Assembly (NCBI GenBank): GCA_914767885.1
Contig: CAJZBQ010000051.1
Coordinates: forward strand, 566,001-630,000
Direction of reading: 5' to 3'
Source: Blepharisma stoltei
Taxonomy: Eukaryota; Ciliophora; Heterotrichea; Heterotrichida; Blepharismidae
Length of the DNA stretch: 64,000 bases
This document shows, in pieces, positions 21,494 to 34,272 of the stretch. The first letter of the stretch is position 1; every line of letters begins with the position of its first letter. The notes under the pieces are model-generated. The model did not search any database. It saw only the letters and a program-made list of their open reading frames with translations, and was not told where the DNA came from. The position numbers and the translations under genes were made by a program.

Positions 21494-24400
21494 TTAGAGA
21501 GAAATATTGAATTTTTGAGCAGATTTGGTACCTGCTGGCGCAAGATCTTCACTTTGAACGTCTTTCCAGACCCACTGATCAGGAGTAGACCACTGTTTGA
21601 GGCTAAGCCAAATTAATTCTCCAATATTGGCTTCTACCTTAGCTTTGACCCACAATTGTCCTGCTTGGTCTAAAACATCAACTTCTTCTCCAATTTTGAA
21701 TTTGCAGTTCAAGTCTTCGTCAGAATCCCAATCATCAGGAGAATTAGGAGCTTCTCCTTGAGACAGTTTCTTACACTTTGCCAGCATCACTTGATAAGCA
21801 GGCCTTATATGCTCATCAGTCTGCGTTGAGGTATTTTTGAATGATGAATAAGTGACTTTCATATACTGGGTAATCCATTTTTCTAGTCATTGCAAGTCTT
21901 CAGTGTTCTGAACCATACATTGGCGAATTACAGGGTATTTTGATGTAATTTTGTATATGTAATTTATACTTTGCTCGACTTCGCTTTGATATTTACAAGA
22001 TTTCATGGTTTTGAACATGTAGGCTAAGAAGTTCTCAATTTTAGGCTTTTGTATTGAGTCTTCATGGATCAAGAATGGGGTGAAAACTCTCAGGTATTTA
22101 GCTTTAAAGTAATATTCAGCATTCTGATAGCACTCTTTAAGTGCTCTCATGTACGCGTTAGTGGTGTTCAAGTCATCATGGCATATTTCTGCGTAGAGCT
22201 TTCCAATACTTCTAGCTGCAAGCTTCGAGTCGATTTCTCTTAAGATAAATGTGATGGTGCTTGGCTGCTTCAAGTGTAGTTTTTTCTCTTCTGAAAGGTG
22301 TGCGCGGAAAATAAAAAGCGTATGATAAAGATGGGAATTTGATGAGCCTTTTGAGTCTGCAAAGAAGCTATCATCTTTGATGGAATTTTCAGTCTGCATA
22401 TACTTATCATAGCCTAAGCAAATATCAGAATTCTTAAAAGGCGGAGGAGATGGGCACTTGTAAGTGTCTCTAAGGAGATGAGCCACAAGGATATCTATCG
22501 CTCCGTAATCTTGGGCAGCGTTGGGAACTCTTAAAATAGATTCTTTGAGAATTTCTAAAAACTGAGCATAATGCTTGGAATGCTTTTTGTGGGCATATGT
22601 CAAATAATTAATTTGCCACTTGAAAAAGTTGACTCGGACTTCCTCTGAAACACACTTGAGACAAGTTTTCACAAGCCCAACTAAGTATCTCCTAACCAAA
22701 TGCACTGGACAATGTATTAGAAGCTCTTTTGCCACACTTTCTACACTAAGCATCTCTAGTACCCACTCACTCATTTCTGGATTTTCTGATAAGACTTTAC
22801 TGACTCTTTGGCTAATAGCAACTAGTTCATGTCTTTTTTCTTTGGTTCTGATTAGTATGGTCAGCAAAAATTGAATTAAAAATTTATCTGGTGGGCTTTC
22901 AAGTTTGCTTAGTCCCATCACAAATCTTGAATATTCATGGCCAAAAATATGTCTCGATCTCCAGTATTTCTGATTTTGTGCACGAACTTGTTTATAGTGT
23001 TCTAGATCCTCTGCTTCCTTTACATTTAAGTCGACTCTTTCAATATTTTCATCATCAGGCTCTCTTGATTTATATATCCCTGACCTCTCGTAAAACAGCA
23101 GGTACCCATTTCCATATTTTTCTCGGATTCCTGAAGTTTGGAAACTTGTATATGAAGACCAAGAATATTTTTCCTCGCCTCCAAAGCAGTCATTTGGGAT
23201 GTCTTTAGGATCAATTTCTCTTACCCAGTTATCGTTGAATTCATACCATTTATTTTGTTTTGCGTCAAAAATATATGAGTAATAGTGCCCGCTTTCAGCT
23301 GTGCCTGAATGGATGACTATCCCTCTCAATGAATATTTATAATATTCATCTGGGAATTTTTTATTAGGTATAGTGACGTCTTTTCCAGCTTGCTTTTCTT
23401 TTTCTTTTTCTATCCTTTCAAGACCTTCTTGCGTGTATGGCTCCATATCAAGTTCATGAGGAAATTCATAGTAGTCATTAAGCTTTAGTCTATTCATTGT
23501 GTCGAAATCAAATTCAAATCTTCTCAGCGCTACAACAAGGAAATTAGGTAGATGCTTCACGCAGACTCTTCTAATAGCTCTCACTTTAGCATCACAATGA
23601 TCACATTGATAGGCGTTCTCTCCTTCAAGCATCTCGCCAGCTACATAACTTTCCAGTCCTTCTATAACTGATTTTTTGGTTTTCACTTCTACAGGAATAG
23701 ATAAGAAAGGCTCAATTCTTTCACTTCTGTGTGTGCAATCTTTTCCAATAATCTCTGTCGCCTGAAGACCGCCAAAGTGAGCTTTAATTGTTTTTGCTTG
23801 CTCAGTGCCTTTTAGCTGGTCTTCAAGCTTGTCCATAAAGCTGCCAAAAAATTCATCTACATCCATTTGCTCCATCGGGTTGATTGGGTTTCCTTCAAAG
23901 TCCTTGAAAACTTTGGCAAATCCTTTAGTGTTGATATATTGTTTATCACTATGCTTTAATCCTGAAAAAATATGCTGCAGCTGGTATAGTAAGCTTTCCT
24001 CGTATGGCTTTGGAGGAGGGGAATTTAAAATAGCTTCTCTAAAGGTAGAAATCATGAACAGCTGCTGGAGGAGAGAGTTCATATAACAGGTGCACCCTAA
24101 GTTTTTGAGACCCACATATCCAGTTAGTGACTTTTCTTTCGAAGCAGGTGAATTGTTCCAATCTGCTCGTCGAGCAGTACGCCAATTAGGCTCTTCATGG
24201 AAATGAGCTAGATCTGAAGTTATTGCTCCTAAAAAGCTTTCATCCATTTGAGAGAGCTCTAATAGCAGGTCAAAAGTTTGATTTCTCGTGTCCATGTGTT
24301 TGCATTTAGGAGGAGTAATTCCATTTCTATCAATTTTATCAGGAACTTCGAAAAGGCATTTCGACAAAAAGAGCTTCAAGTGCTCATCAGGATCAGGCAC

Positions 24401-27400
24401 AATATCAGTTTTTTTCCAAGTATTTGCTAATACCTTAATCATACCACAAAGAATCGTATCTTTTTCATTGCAATTTTTTTCTCCTGGGTGATTATTGACT
24501 TCATTTATAAGCTTTTGAGTAAGAGCTGTCATTTTTTCTTTTTCAGAGTCGAATGTGTTGTGGTTGATGACTTTAGCTAAAAGATCCCAGTACTCATTGC
24601 TTGTTTTACCTTCTGCCAAGGCGAGATCTAGTATCTGATTTAATTCTAGAAATGCTTCTGAAAAAATAGAAGTTTTATCGAAAATCCTTTCAAAAAGAGC
24701 ACAGGAGCTGGAAGAAAAGTTTGGATCTGAAGATTTAATAAGGCATCCTAGTAGCAAATTTCTTAAAAGCTCTGGAGTGTGAATTATGTAATTCCGGAGC
24801 AAATCCTCTGATTGGAAACTGATTATATCGATTAAGCTTTCAATAGACCTAAATAAAGCAGGAGAATCTTCGAGTTGCCCTGGAGTTGTTGCAGCTGAGC
24901 TAATTAAATTAAAGGATACAAATAATGATTCGATAAAACCTTGCAAATTGTCCAACACTGTGTCATATGAGATTAAATTACTAACTTTCCCCCTCCGTGA
25001 GCGAGCAAAACCATTGGGAAATCCTACAAATTGACATATAAGTGATAATTAGTATAATGAAATTTCTCTAGCTAATCTTTTAATTATAAACAGTTTGCAT
25101 TTTAAAAGATAAATTTCACAATTAAATAAATATTTGAATTCTAATTTTCGCGGATTGGGATTTTTTTAAAATTAAAAAATTTATATATAAATTTTCTAAA
25201 AAAAAAAAATTTAATCCCTTCGTGAGTGAACAAAATTTTTTTGTTTGCTCACAGAGAGGGAAGTAAGTAATTTGATCATTGATTCTTCTTTCATCACGAC
25301 CAACTTTCCTCCTCTATATTCCTCTTTTGGCATTAAGAAAATTTGTAGTAAAAACTTTGTTCCTTCAGCAGACGTGAATTTGTTGCCCCACTCTATATCT
25401 TTAGACAATTTCAATAAAATGTTCAAGCAATATAATAAATGATGCATCGAGCTAATATCAATCAATTCTGTTATTGGCTTTTCTAGCTTATTCAGCTCTT
25501 CTACAAGTTTTTCGTTTACAGGTAAAGAAATTAGTAAATTCCAAGCTAATTCAGCATAAGACTTGTCGGTGCTTGACAGTAAGTGGAAGAGTGCCTTAGC
25601 AATTTCTTGATTTTGCGATAGTGCATGATGAGGGCTAAAATCCGAGGTTGTATCAGAGTCAAAATCTGCAACTAGCCAATAAAGTTTTAAGCTTTTAATA
25701 TCAATATCATCTTCAAATGCTCCGAACTGTTTTTCATTGATATGCAAAAGAGTTCTCTCGAGCGGTTGGTTATATAATTTGGCGACCTCTTTTCTTAAAT
25801 GTCTTATATTTTTGTTTTGATTAATATACAATTGCTTATAGTCTTTGCTTTTAGCCTCTCTCACATAGATATAATAAGATTTTCCTGAATCATCGTCCTC
25901 ATCATCACCTAGTAGAGATTTTATTAAGGTCAACCCTCTTTTAATCAGAGTATCTGAGACAGAGCTTGAAGTCATTTTTTGCAGTAAGGAGTTCGTGAAT
26001 TCATTTAAGATATCAGCAGCCTCCGAAATAAGTTCTGAATCATATCGAGTTAAGAGAGAGATTACAAGTTTAAGCGCTTCCTGACTAATATTTTCTTGTT
26101 GGCAATTGAGTTGAATTGAAAGTAATTTATCTAATCCTAAAACATCACGTGAGTTTCTATTTCTTAATCTTCCTGTATTCGTTGCTTCTATTGCATTTAA
26201 GTGGCTATTAAGATTGATCAATAGCCACTTAAAGCAGCCGTATCCTTGCAAAGTAATACTTTCACTTGGAAACGTTTCTTCTGGCAAAAAGAAATTTTTA
26301 AACAAATTATCAGCTAAGTCAAAAGTCAAAGGCGAGCGATATTTAAAGCCTTGCCTAAGCCATGTGAAAAACAAGTCAATTTCTTTGCCAGAAACATCCG
26401 AAGAGACAAATAAGCTCCATAGAGTGGTAAAATGAGCAATGCTCAGCCTGACTTCTGCGTCTGTTGTGTGAATCATGAATTCTAATAGTCTTAGCCTTCT
26501 TTTGATGTTAATTTCGTGCGAAAATCTTCCTTGAACTACTTGCTCAGTTTTTATGCCTTTTCCGATTTCTCTTGCTCTATTCATGTACTCTGTTAAGTTG
26601 CTCAAAATTAAATCTTGAATCCCTTGGCTTGCTTCAAGCTTTTTGGTCTCTATTTTTTGGGATCTTGGGTCTAAGCTGTTGATTAGACTCATAAGCAATT
26701 TAATAGCTTGAGGAACAGAGTCATTATTTCGGATCAAATGCACTGCTTTTGTGGCAAATTCGCCTATCAGCGATCTGCAATCAATCATACTTAAGACCTC
26801 GCCTAGATATTTTGTTCCTAATTTTCAAAGTCCATGTGGAGAAGAATCAAGCATGATGCTTTCTAATATAGCAATTCCGTACCACTTTGTGTTTTCTTCA
26901 TCTTTAAGCATAGCTGATGAGGAAGCCACTGAAATTGCTTTTGCGGTGAAATCTTTGATTAGGTTTACAAGCTGCTCGTCATAGTCATCAAGCTTTATCT
27001 GTGAGAAGCGTTCGAATAAGAAATCGTTGTGCTCTTCTCTCAAATAAGGAGTTATATCAATAATAGCTGAGTATGTCGCTCTTATAAAGGAGTCATGCTT
27101 ACCTTGAGTTGAAGACCATAGCTGCTCTAAATGCTTTTCTTCTAGCACATTATTCCTCGCTAAAAACTTAAGCAAAGGGCTTGCTCTTTTAACTAGCTCT
27201 ACGTGTGGTCTTTCAGCTAGCAGGACGTTAATGATATTTTCCTTTAAGATTCAGCTTTGCATTTCGTCAGAGCTTACTTTTACCTTCGAATTATCGATGA
27301 TATTGATTCTTGGTTCTAAGCTTTCTAATACATAATTAATTTCTGTTAGTCCTTTAATCCTTTTTTCCAAATAGCTGCACTTAAGCATTGCCAGGAACAA

Positions 27401-29115
27401 ATTCAGCTTATTTACTTCTAAAGCTTCAGTGTCAAGGTTCTCTGACAGTTATGAATTTAATTAGGTGTTTTAAGGTGTTTAGTACCATTACCAAAAAGAG
27501 GGACTTGGCTTGACAACGAGTGACCCATGGGCCATCCTGCTTTTAAATAGCCATCATATGGGAAGATATTCCAAAGCAAGATCTTGCCAGCTTGGCTGCA
27601 CATTTCACTAGGCGCGTTTGACATCGCCCTTTCCTGAATCAGCTTGTGCACGTTTTACACCGAAAGGTTGCCTTCCTCTGGTGTGCTGTATGGAAAACCT
27701 TGCGCCTCTTCATTGCCCTTGTAGCAATTCTTTTAGCCTATGCAAATAAAGTTAAACGGCCATTTACTGTGCAGAATTTCTCTAAAAAAATCCAAACCTC
27801 ATAAATAAAATTCCATGAGAAAAATTAGCTACTCCCCCCTCCGTGAGTGAACAAAACCATTAGAAAAATCGCTATTTTTTGTCAAAATACCCACCCTCCG
27901 TGAGTGAACAAAAATTTTTTTAATACAAAAATTTTTTATGGAAAAAAAATTTGATATATAAAAGATAATTATTATAATGAAATCTAGAGCTAATTCTGTT
28001 TAATTTTAAACGAATTGCTTTTTAAAACATAAATGTTATAAATTAAATTAATATTTGCTTTCCAATTTTTACGAATTAGGATTTTTTTTTAATTTCGAAA
28101 AAAAATATTCTTTATAAAATTTATATATAAATTTTTTTAAAAAAAAATTAACCCCCTCCGTGAGTGAACAAAATTTTTTTGTTCACTCATGGAGGGGGGG
28201 AGTAAGCTATTTTCTCTCGAACGAATACCATTTTATTATGCGAAGGTTTTCTGACAGTTTTCCCATCCTTGCTAGTAAGTTCAGAATTTCTTCATGTTTA
28301 AGATCTTTGAGCTCAGTGTCAGAAATTATTTTTATTCTCTGGAAAATCAGTCCTGTGAATTCTGTAAAAAAGTCTGATGAAAATTCTGGATCAATGAACT
28401 GGTTCAGCGCGTATAATAGTATCGAGTTGACAAATGGAAATGGGACTCTTGAGTGCTCATCTTTGTTTTTCAGAATATTGAGAACCGCTTCAAATCCTCC
28501 TAATTTTGCAAAATAGTTAATTAAGAACAGAAGAGTGTCTGAATAGTTTGAATTCTTTACTATAGTTTTAGGGCAAGCCTCATATCCGATAGGAACCTCG
28601 TCAAAGTGCAGGTAAAAAGCCGAGACTCTGGATTCCAAGGCAAAGAGCTTGTTGAGAGTATCTAAAAGCTCAAACCACACTGAAGCCAAGGCAACCTTAT
28701 TGTCTGTGAGGTATAAGTCGGGCTGAGCTAAGCCCTGGTAGTAATAAGGGAACAATTGAGGAGCCTCATTTAGCCACTTGACTATTAAATTGATTACAGA
28801 GGCGAAAAAATGAACTGCAGAGGAAAGATATTCGCGATGGGAGCTGTAGTCAAAGACAAGTAAATTTTCGACCAGTATAAAAAGCTCTCCTCTATAGAAC
28901 TGAGTAGTTTCAAAGGCATTCTCACATTCAAGGTTTTCTGAGAGAAGACCATTTACTTTGTTTTGGGCTACTTGGATTTCAGCCATACTGAAATCCCAGT
29001 CTCTAAAAGCTCGACGCTTAGGGCCAGTGTAGCCTTTTGACATCTTTCGAAAGGGAGCAAGCTTTGAGGACTTTAAAGGATAAGTTGTATTCCATTTGGC
29101 ACCCCACCCATCCAT
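21494..29115 (-). CDS. giant USP9X/USP34-type ubiquitin-specific protease, interrupted by IES and SINE
   Basis: About 2175 residues. Deubiquitinase of the large USP9X/24/34 class. The first 1100 residues are helical-repeat, including SWILKENIINVLLAERPHVELV, with a ubiquitin-like segment (YYIYVREAKSKDYKQLY, LYWLVADF). The catalytic USP domain follows: Cys box NLGCTCYMNSLLQQLF, zinc knuckle CDHCDAKVRAIRR, and His box HSGTAESGHYYSYIF. A long helical region and a C-terminal Tudor-like segment (FKIGEEVDVLDQAGQLWVK) end the protein. In-frame UGA codons encode Trp at HGLWKLG and DLQWLEK. Interrupted by a MITE (24981-25265) and a SINE with nested MITE (27453-28242). With these removed the CDS is 2176 codons. 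Smaller DUBs lack this architecture. Confidence 0.88.
24981..25265 (+). mobile_element. IES: MITE family 1 copy in USP gene
   Basis: 285 bp, TA-bounded (24979-24980 and 25264-25265). The left end reads CCCCCTCCGTGAGCGAGC; the right end is the family palindrome CTTCGTGAGTGAAC...GTTTGCTCACAGAGAGGG, with more substitutions than other copies. Removal fuses SMIKLL to NLISYDTVLDNLQG in frame. Confidence 0.87.
27453..28242 (-). mobile_element. SINE-like element (copy C) with nested MITE, inside USP coding sequence
   Basis: Flanked by a 19-bp duplication (minus strand AAAACTGTCAGAAAACCTT and ATAACTGTCAGAGAACCTT). Its 5' part, read on the minus strand, begins ATAATAAAATGG then TATTCGTTCGAGAGAAAA and is homologous to the SINE copies at 34687 and 61608; its 3' part ends CTAAACACCTTAAAACACCT, as in copy A. 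A complete family 1 MITE sits in the TA of its 5' hairpin region. Collapse to one duplication copy gives GKLSENLDTEALE in frame; no TA pair at the edges does so. Confidence 0.8.
27840..28202 (+). mobile_element. MITE family 1 copy nested in SINE copy C
   Basis: 363 bp from TA-CTCCCCCCTCCGTGAGTGAAC to TTGTTCACTCATGGAGGGGGGAG-TA, with all family landmarks (second direct repeat at about 27893, right palindrome). Removing it reconstitutes the SINE 5' sequence ATAGCTTAGCTAATTTTTCTC, comparable to copy A. Confidence 0.88.
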
Positions 29116-30225
29116 AGTTACTGTAACAGTGCGAGATTCTAACTCTGACCTTAATCAGGAGTGTTTAATTTTATTTTCAAAATGTACTTTAATTTATAAA
29201 TTTTAACGATTATTCTATTTTTCTATATAAAATTGAATAACGGCAAATCATTATGAGAGTTTTATTTATTGTAAATTAGGTCTATTTAAAATTATTGATA
29301 GAACTAGTCAGAGGCTTCATAAAAATAATAATTATTTATATGAAATATTTTGCTTGCGTATGGAGGATTTTTTCAATGGTGTTGCTCGCTCAAGGAGGGA
29401 GTAAGTTTATTTCTGCTACTTTGGAAACACATCAATCATTCATGCTATCTCTTGCATCAATAAACTTGTTAACTTGGCACCAGCCTGGGACATTTAGGAC
29501 GCGATCGGTCATTTTATTATAATTGACCAAAAGCACATGAAATATGTCCCTATAGCAAATATGAAGGTAGCAGGTCAGTTGATCAAAATTTACCCTATCT
29601 AGAATTTTTTTCGGATATTTGCTCTGTTTTTATGAGAATTTACTCCGAAAAACGTAATGGGTTTTGCGGAATAAATATATTTGAAGAAGATAAAATCGAT
29701 ATAATCCTCCAAGACAAATATCCCTGAGCAAAAATCATTAAGCAATATGAATTATAGGGAATTCCCTTAAATAACCGGTAAGGGTAGGTATTTGGAGGCA
29801 GAAACTCTCCAGTTGATTGGGCTAGCTCAGCTCATTTTCCAACTCTCTAGTAGTTTTTTTGACCAACCCTACCTGGTCCAACCAAATATGGAGTTTTTGC
29901 CTCCTATAGCCTGCCCTTACTGGGCCATTCTAGGTAATTCCTTTTAATTACATAAGAAGAATTTATAGGTCTTTGCATAAAAGAGTGATGTTTTGGAACA
30001 TTGATTAATGAAACAGAAATCAATATAAAATTTATGGTTAGAAATAATTAGCAATTCAGATTTAAATAGGATAAGAGCAATGCAGTCTATTTAGGAGCAT
30101 TAAGAAATTTAGCTTTATTATTAATATGCCTTATTAATTTTATTGTTTTGATCCATTTCTATATCTTAATTAATTGCTGAGCTTAGAGTATTAATATAGC
30201 ATATAATGTAAATGACTTTAATTTC
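29116..30225. other. 1.1-kb intergenic region with element relics
   Basis: Upstream of the USP gene and downstream of the minus-strand gene at 30226. Contains a relic of a family 1 terminal repeat (about 29383-29406, TTGCTCGCTCAAGGAGGGAG-TA) and a fold-back element at 29758-29941. No credible gene was seen. Confidence 0.5.
29758..29941. repeat. fold-back (palindromic) element
   Basis: 184 bp. The left arm begins GGAATTCCCTTAAATAACCGG and includes GTAAGGGTAGG...GGAGGCAGAAACTC. The right arm is its imperfect reverse complement (GAGTTTTTGCCTCC...CCTGCCCTTAC...AATTCC). Each arm is about 50 bp. Could be a small MITE or encode a structured RNA; no further evidence. Confidence 0.7.
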
Positions 30226-31047
30226 TTATATAAGATTTATTGTATAGCAAGTTAGGGGTCTAGATGACGATAAAGCTCCTTCAAGCATTTTGAAATTTTG
30301 ACTTTCTAATAGTTTAGGTCGCTTGACTTCTCTTTTGCTCACTGCTAACCTCTCGGTCATCATACTTTGATACGTCCAATCTGTCTGAGTCCTAAATTTG
30401 ATTCGCTTTCTCCCTTTCAACTCTTCCAAGTCCTTAAATGTCAAATGAACATAAGGATGCTTCTGGCTGTATTTCTCTTTTTCAGCATCATACGTTTCAA
30501 TAACCTCTTTTACCCTATTGCACATCAGATGGCCTCCATCTGACTCAAAAGAGAAGAAATCTTCAGTTTGCGAAAGTCTTGCAGCTTTCCTGCTTTGCAT
30601 ATTTTGCACATATTTCAGTCGTTTTTCCTTTATTCTGAATTTTCTTGTAATTTCATCAAGAGCTTTGGCCTTATTTAGATCATTTTGGATGTCTTCATCA
30701 GTGATGAAATGATCGGTAACGAATCCTGATTCATCATTATAAGTTTTGTGATTGCCGTATGGTAGTCTAGGAAGACTAAGTATTCTCATACCTTCTGCTT
30801 GTGTTTTGTGCTCGAGTTTTAAGGTTTCTGTTAATCTGTCTGCTGAAATTTTTGGCTTCCTTTTGGGTTTGGCATCTTTTATATCTTTAGCCTCTCCTCT
30901 GATCACAGATCTTTCAAGGTCTAATAAAGGATTGTAGGAAAGATCGACTTTGTAAAGAGATTTGGAGATTAATGATATTTTATCTTTTAGGGGCTTTTTC
31001 GGAGTAACAAAAGATGATTCTGTTGTTTTGCTCATTCCTGTTATCAT
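30226..31047 (-). CDS. basic protein, 273 aa, function unknown
   Basis: Lysine/arginine-rich protein with no membrane segment. Notable segments are DLERSVIRGEAKDIKD, a helical region (ALDEITRKFRIKEKRL) and FRTQTDWTYQSMMTERL near the C-terminus. I do not recognise a family. Composition and mid-length helical blocks would suit a cytoskeletal or axonemal component, as inference only. Single exon; the start could be the first ATG (MITGMSK) or the second at codon 5. It is divergent from the kinase gene, 260 bases away. Confidence 0.6.
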   Translation of the reverse strand: MITGMSKTTESSFVTPKKPLKDKISLISKSLYKVDLSYNPLLDLERSVIRGEAKDIKDAKPKRKPKISADRLTETLKLEHKTQAEGMRILSLPRLPYGNHKTYNDESGFVTDHFITDEDIQNDLNKAKALDEITRKFRIKEKRLKYVQNMQSRKAARLSQTEDFFSFESDGGHLMCNRVKEVIETYDAEKEKYSQKHPYVHLTFKDLEELKGRKRIKFRTQTDWTYQSMMTERLAVSKREVKRPKLLESQNFKMLEGALSSSRPLTCYTINLI

Positions 31048-31306
31048 AGCTTTTGGAATGCTTATTATTCGATTAATTACTTTAGTTATAATTTATCCCC
31101 TGCCAATCAATTTTAATTAGAGAGTCTGACCACAAAAGTTTCTCTGAATTCAAATCATTGAATAACAGTATATATGTAAATAAAGATTTTGCTTTTATTT
31201 GAAATTTTTCTGAAGCTACCAATTCTGTGATAATTAATATATTTTGAATATGTATTTTATTCTTAATCCTTTATTTTTATAATCAGTTTAACTAGCAGAG
31301 TATTCA

Positions 31307-32785
<1,479 letters not shown>

Positions 32786-32816
32786 TGTATTAAATAAGAG
32801 TGACTCTAATATAGTA

Positions 32817-34262
32817 ATGGGAGAAAATCCCATCAATCAGTTAACTTTTTTCATTACCAATGAAAATCTTAAAGGAAAGAAAACACCAAAAAAGTATGAG
32901 CAAGTGAATTTGCATAATGCGTGCAAATGCATGATCTGTAAATACCATGGGAAAATCAAAGAAGTTAAAAAGAGCTATGATTTTAGAATAAGAGATATTG
33001 ATAATGCAATTCCAAAAGGCTTTACGTGGCTAATTGAAAGAATAGGAGAGGTTTCAATTGAAAACTCTATTAGGATGAATTTAGCAGATACGGTAGTTTT
33101 CAAAAACTCCAAGCCAAAATTTTTGATATCGCAGTATGAGAATGGAAATATAAGATATGTCAACCAAGAAGAAAAATTGAATTTGCAAGACATCACCAAG
33201 AATTTTATACAAATAGCAAGGAGCAGAAAAAGCGATGGAAATAAAAGCAGTATAAAGGATAAAATTGCTTCTCCAAATAGCAATCAGTTTGAGAAAGATA
33301 TTGTGATGATAAGATATATGAAAAATAGAGACAATAATTATCAGAAGCTTAAGCCTGAAGATGAAGCTGGGGCTGTCAGGATTTTTTCAGAAAATCAATT
33401 TTTAGAGCTTATTTGAGGGATAACTGGAGGCGAGTACTGGAAGCATGTCTCATATATCCAAACGCTACTAAAATGCAACCATGGGATTGGAGAATCTGTT
33501 TGATATAATTACACAAAAACTGAGAATACTGATCCATCGAAGCTGCTGTTTGAAGAGGAAAAAGATAACCAAATTTTGCTGGAAAATAAATCCGCTTATT
33601 ATGATTTAATCTGCAAGAGAATCTCTTACTATGTATCACTCAGCGGTTTTGATGTGCTTAATATGAGATGTGAATTTGTTTCAGATAACTATCAAAAAGC
33701 CTGGCTCGTTTATGCTGATGATATTTTTATCAAAAAAATAGAGTCTGGAAAAGGTTCTGTGCAGAACGAAATTATGACTCAGAAGCAGCGCACAAAGATG
33801 ATAAACCAATATAAAGTGAAAATGCAGAAGCCACAAAGCATTGCTGGTGAGAGGATGTCTGGATTTATGCAGAATTATTACCAAAAACTCAAAACGAGAA
33901 ATGGATTCAATACATTACTGGAGCCAACAGTTACAGAAAATCAATCAAAAATAGCTTACTCAAAACTAAGGCCTTTATCTCCATTTTCACTTGAAGACAC
34001 ATTATCTTCCAAGAAAGAAAAGCTACTTACACAGCGCAGCAAATCAGTCAGCAAAATCAGAGAAAGAAACCAAACGCCAACTCCTCTCATAAAGCAACGA
34101 AGATCGTTGAACTGCGTTTCTTTGATTACACAAAGGGCCCCAAGCTGGGTTTATAACCCAAAACTGCGGAAGAGTCCAACCAAGTCGTCAAGATCCTTGA
34201 TTACTGCTAGCAGCCAAAGCAGAATAATTACATCAGTATCTTATAGAAGTTTGAAAACATAA
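32817..34262 (+). CDS. 481-aa protein with CxxC motif and basic tail, function unknown
   Basis: Starts MGENPINQLTFFITNEN only 31 bases after the kinase stop. It carries one CKCMICKYHGK cysteine pair, then a mixed alpha/beta-looking region (GFTWLIERIGEVSIENSIRM; LLFEEEKDNQILLENKSAYY), and a basic Ser/Arg-rich C-terminal 150 residues (likely disordered). Two in-frame UGA codons read as Trp (LELIWGITGGEYW; GESVWYNYTK). No family recognised. Upstream in-frame codons overlap the kinase gene and are not used as start. Confidence 0.65.
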
Positions 34263-34272
34263 TTAAATTAAT

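Noticed and set aside
28207-28240. USP gene ending at the UAG near 28207
   Set aside because: The sequence after LSENL is SINE DNA; the frame resumes after the duplicated LSENL at 27434 with strongly conserved USP9X/USP34-type sequence.
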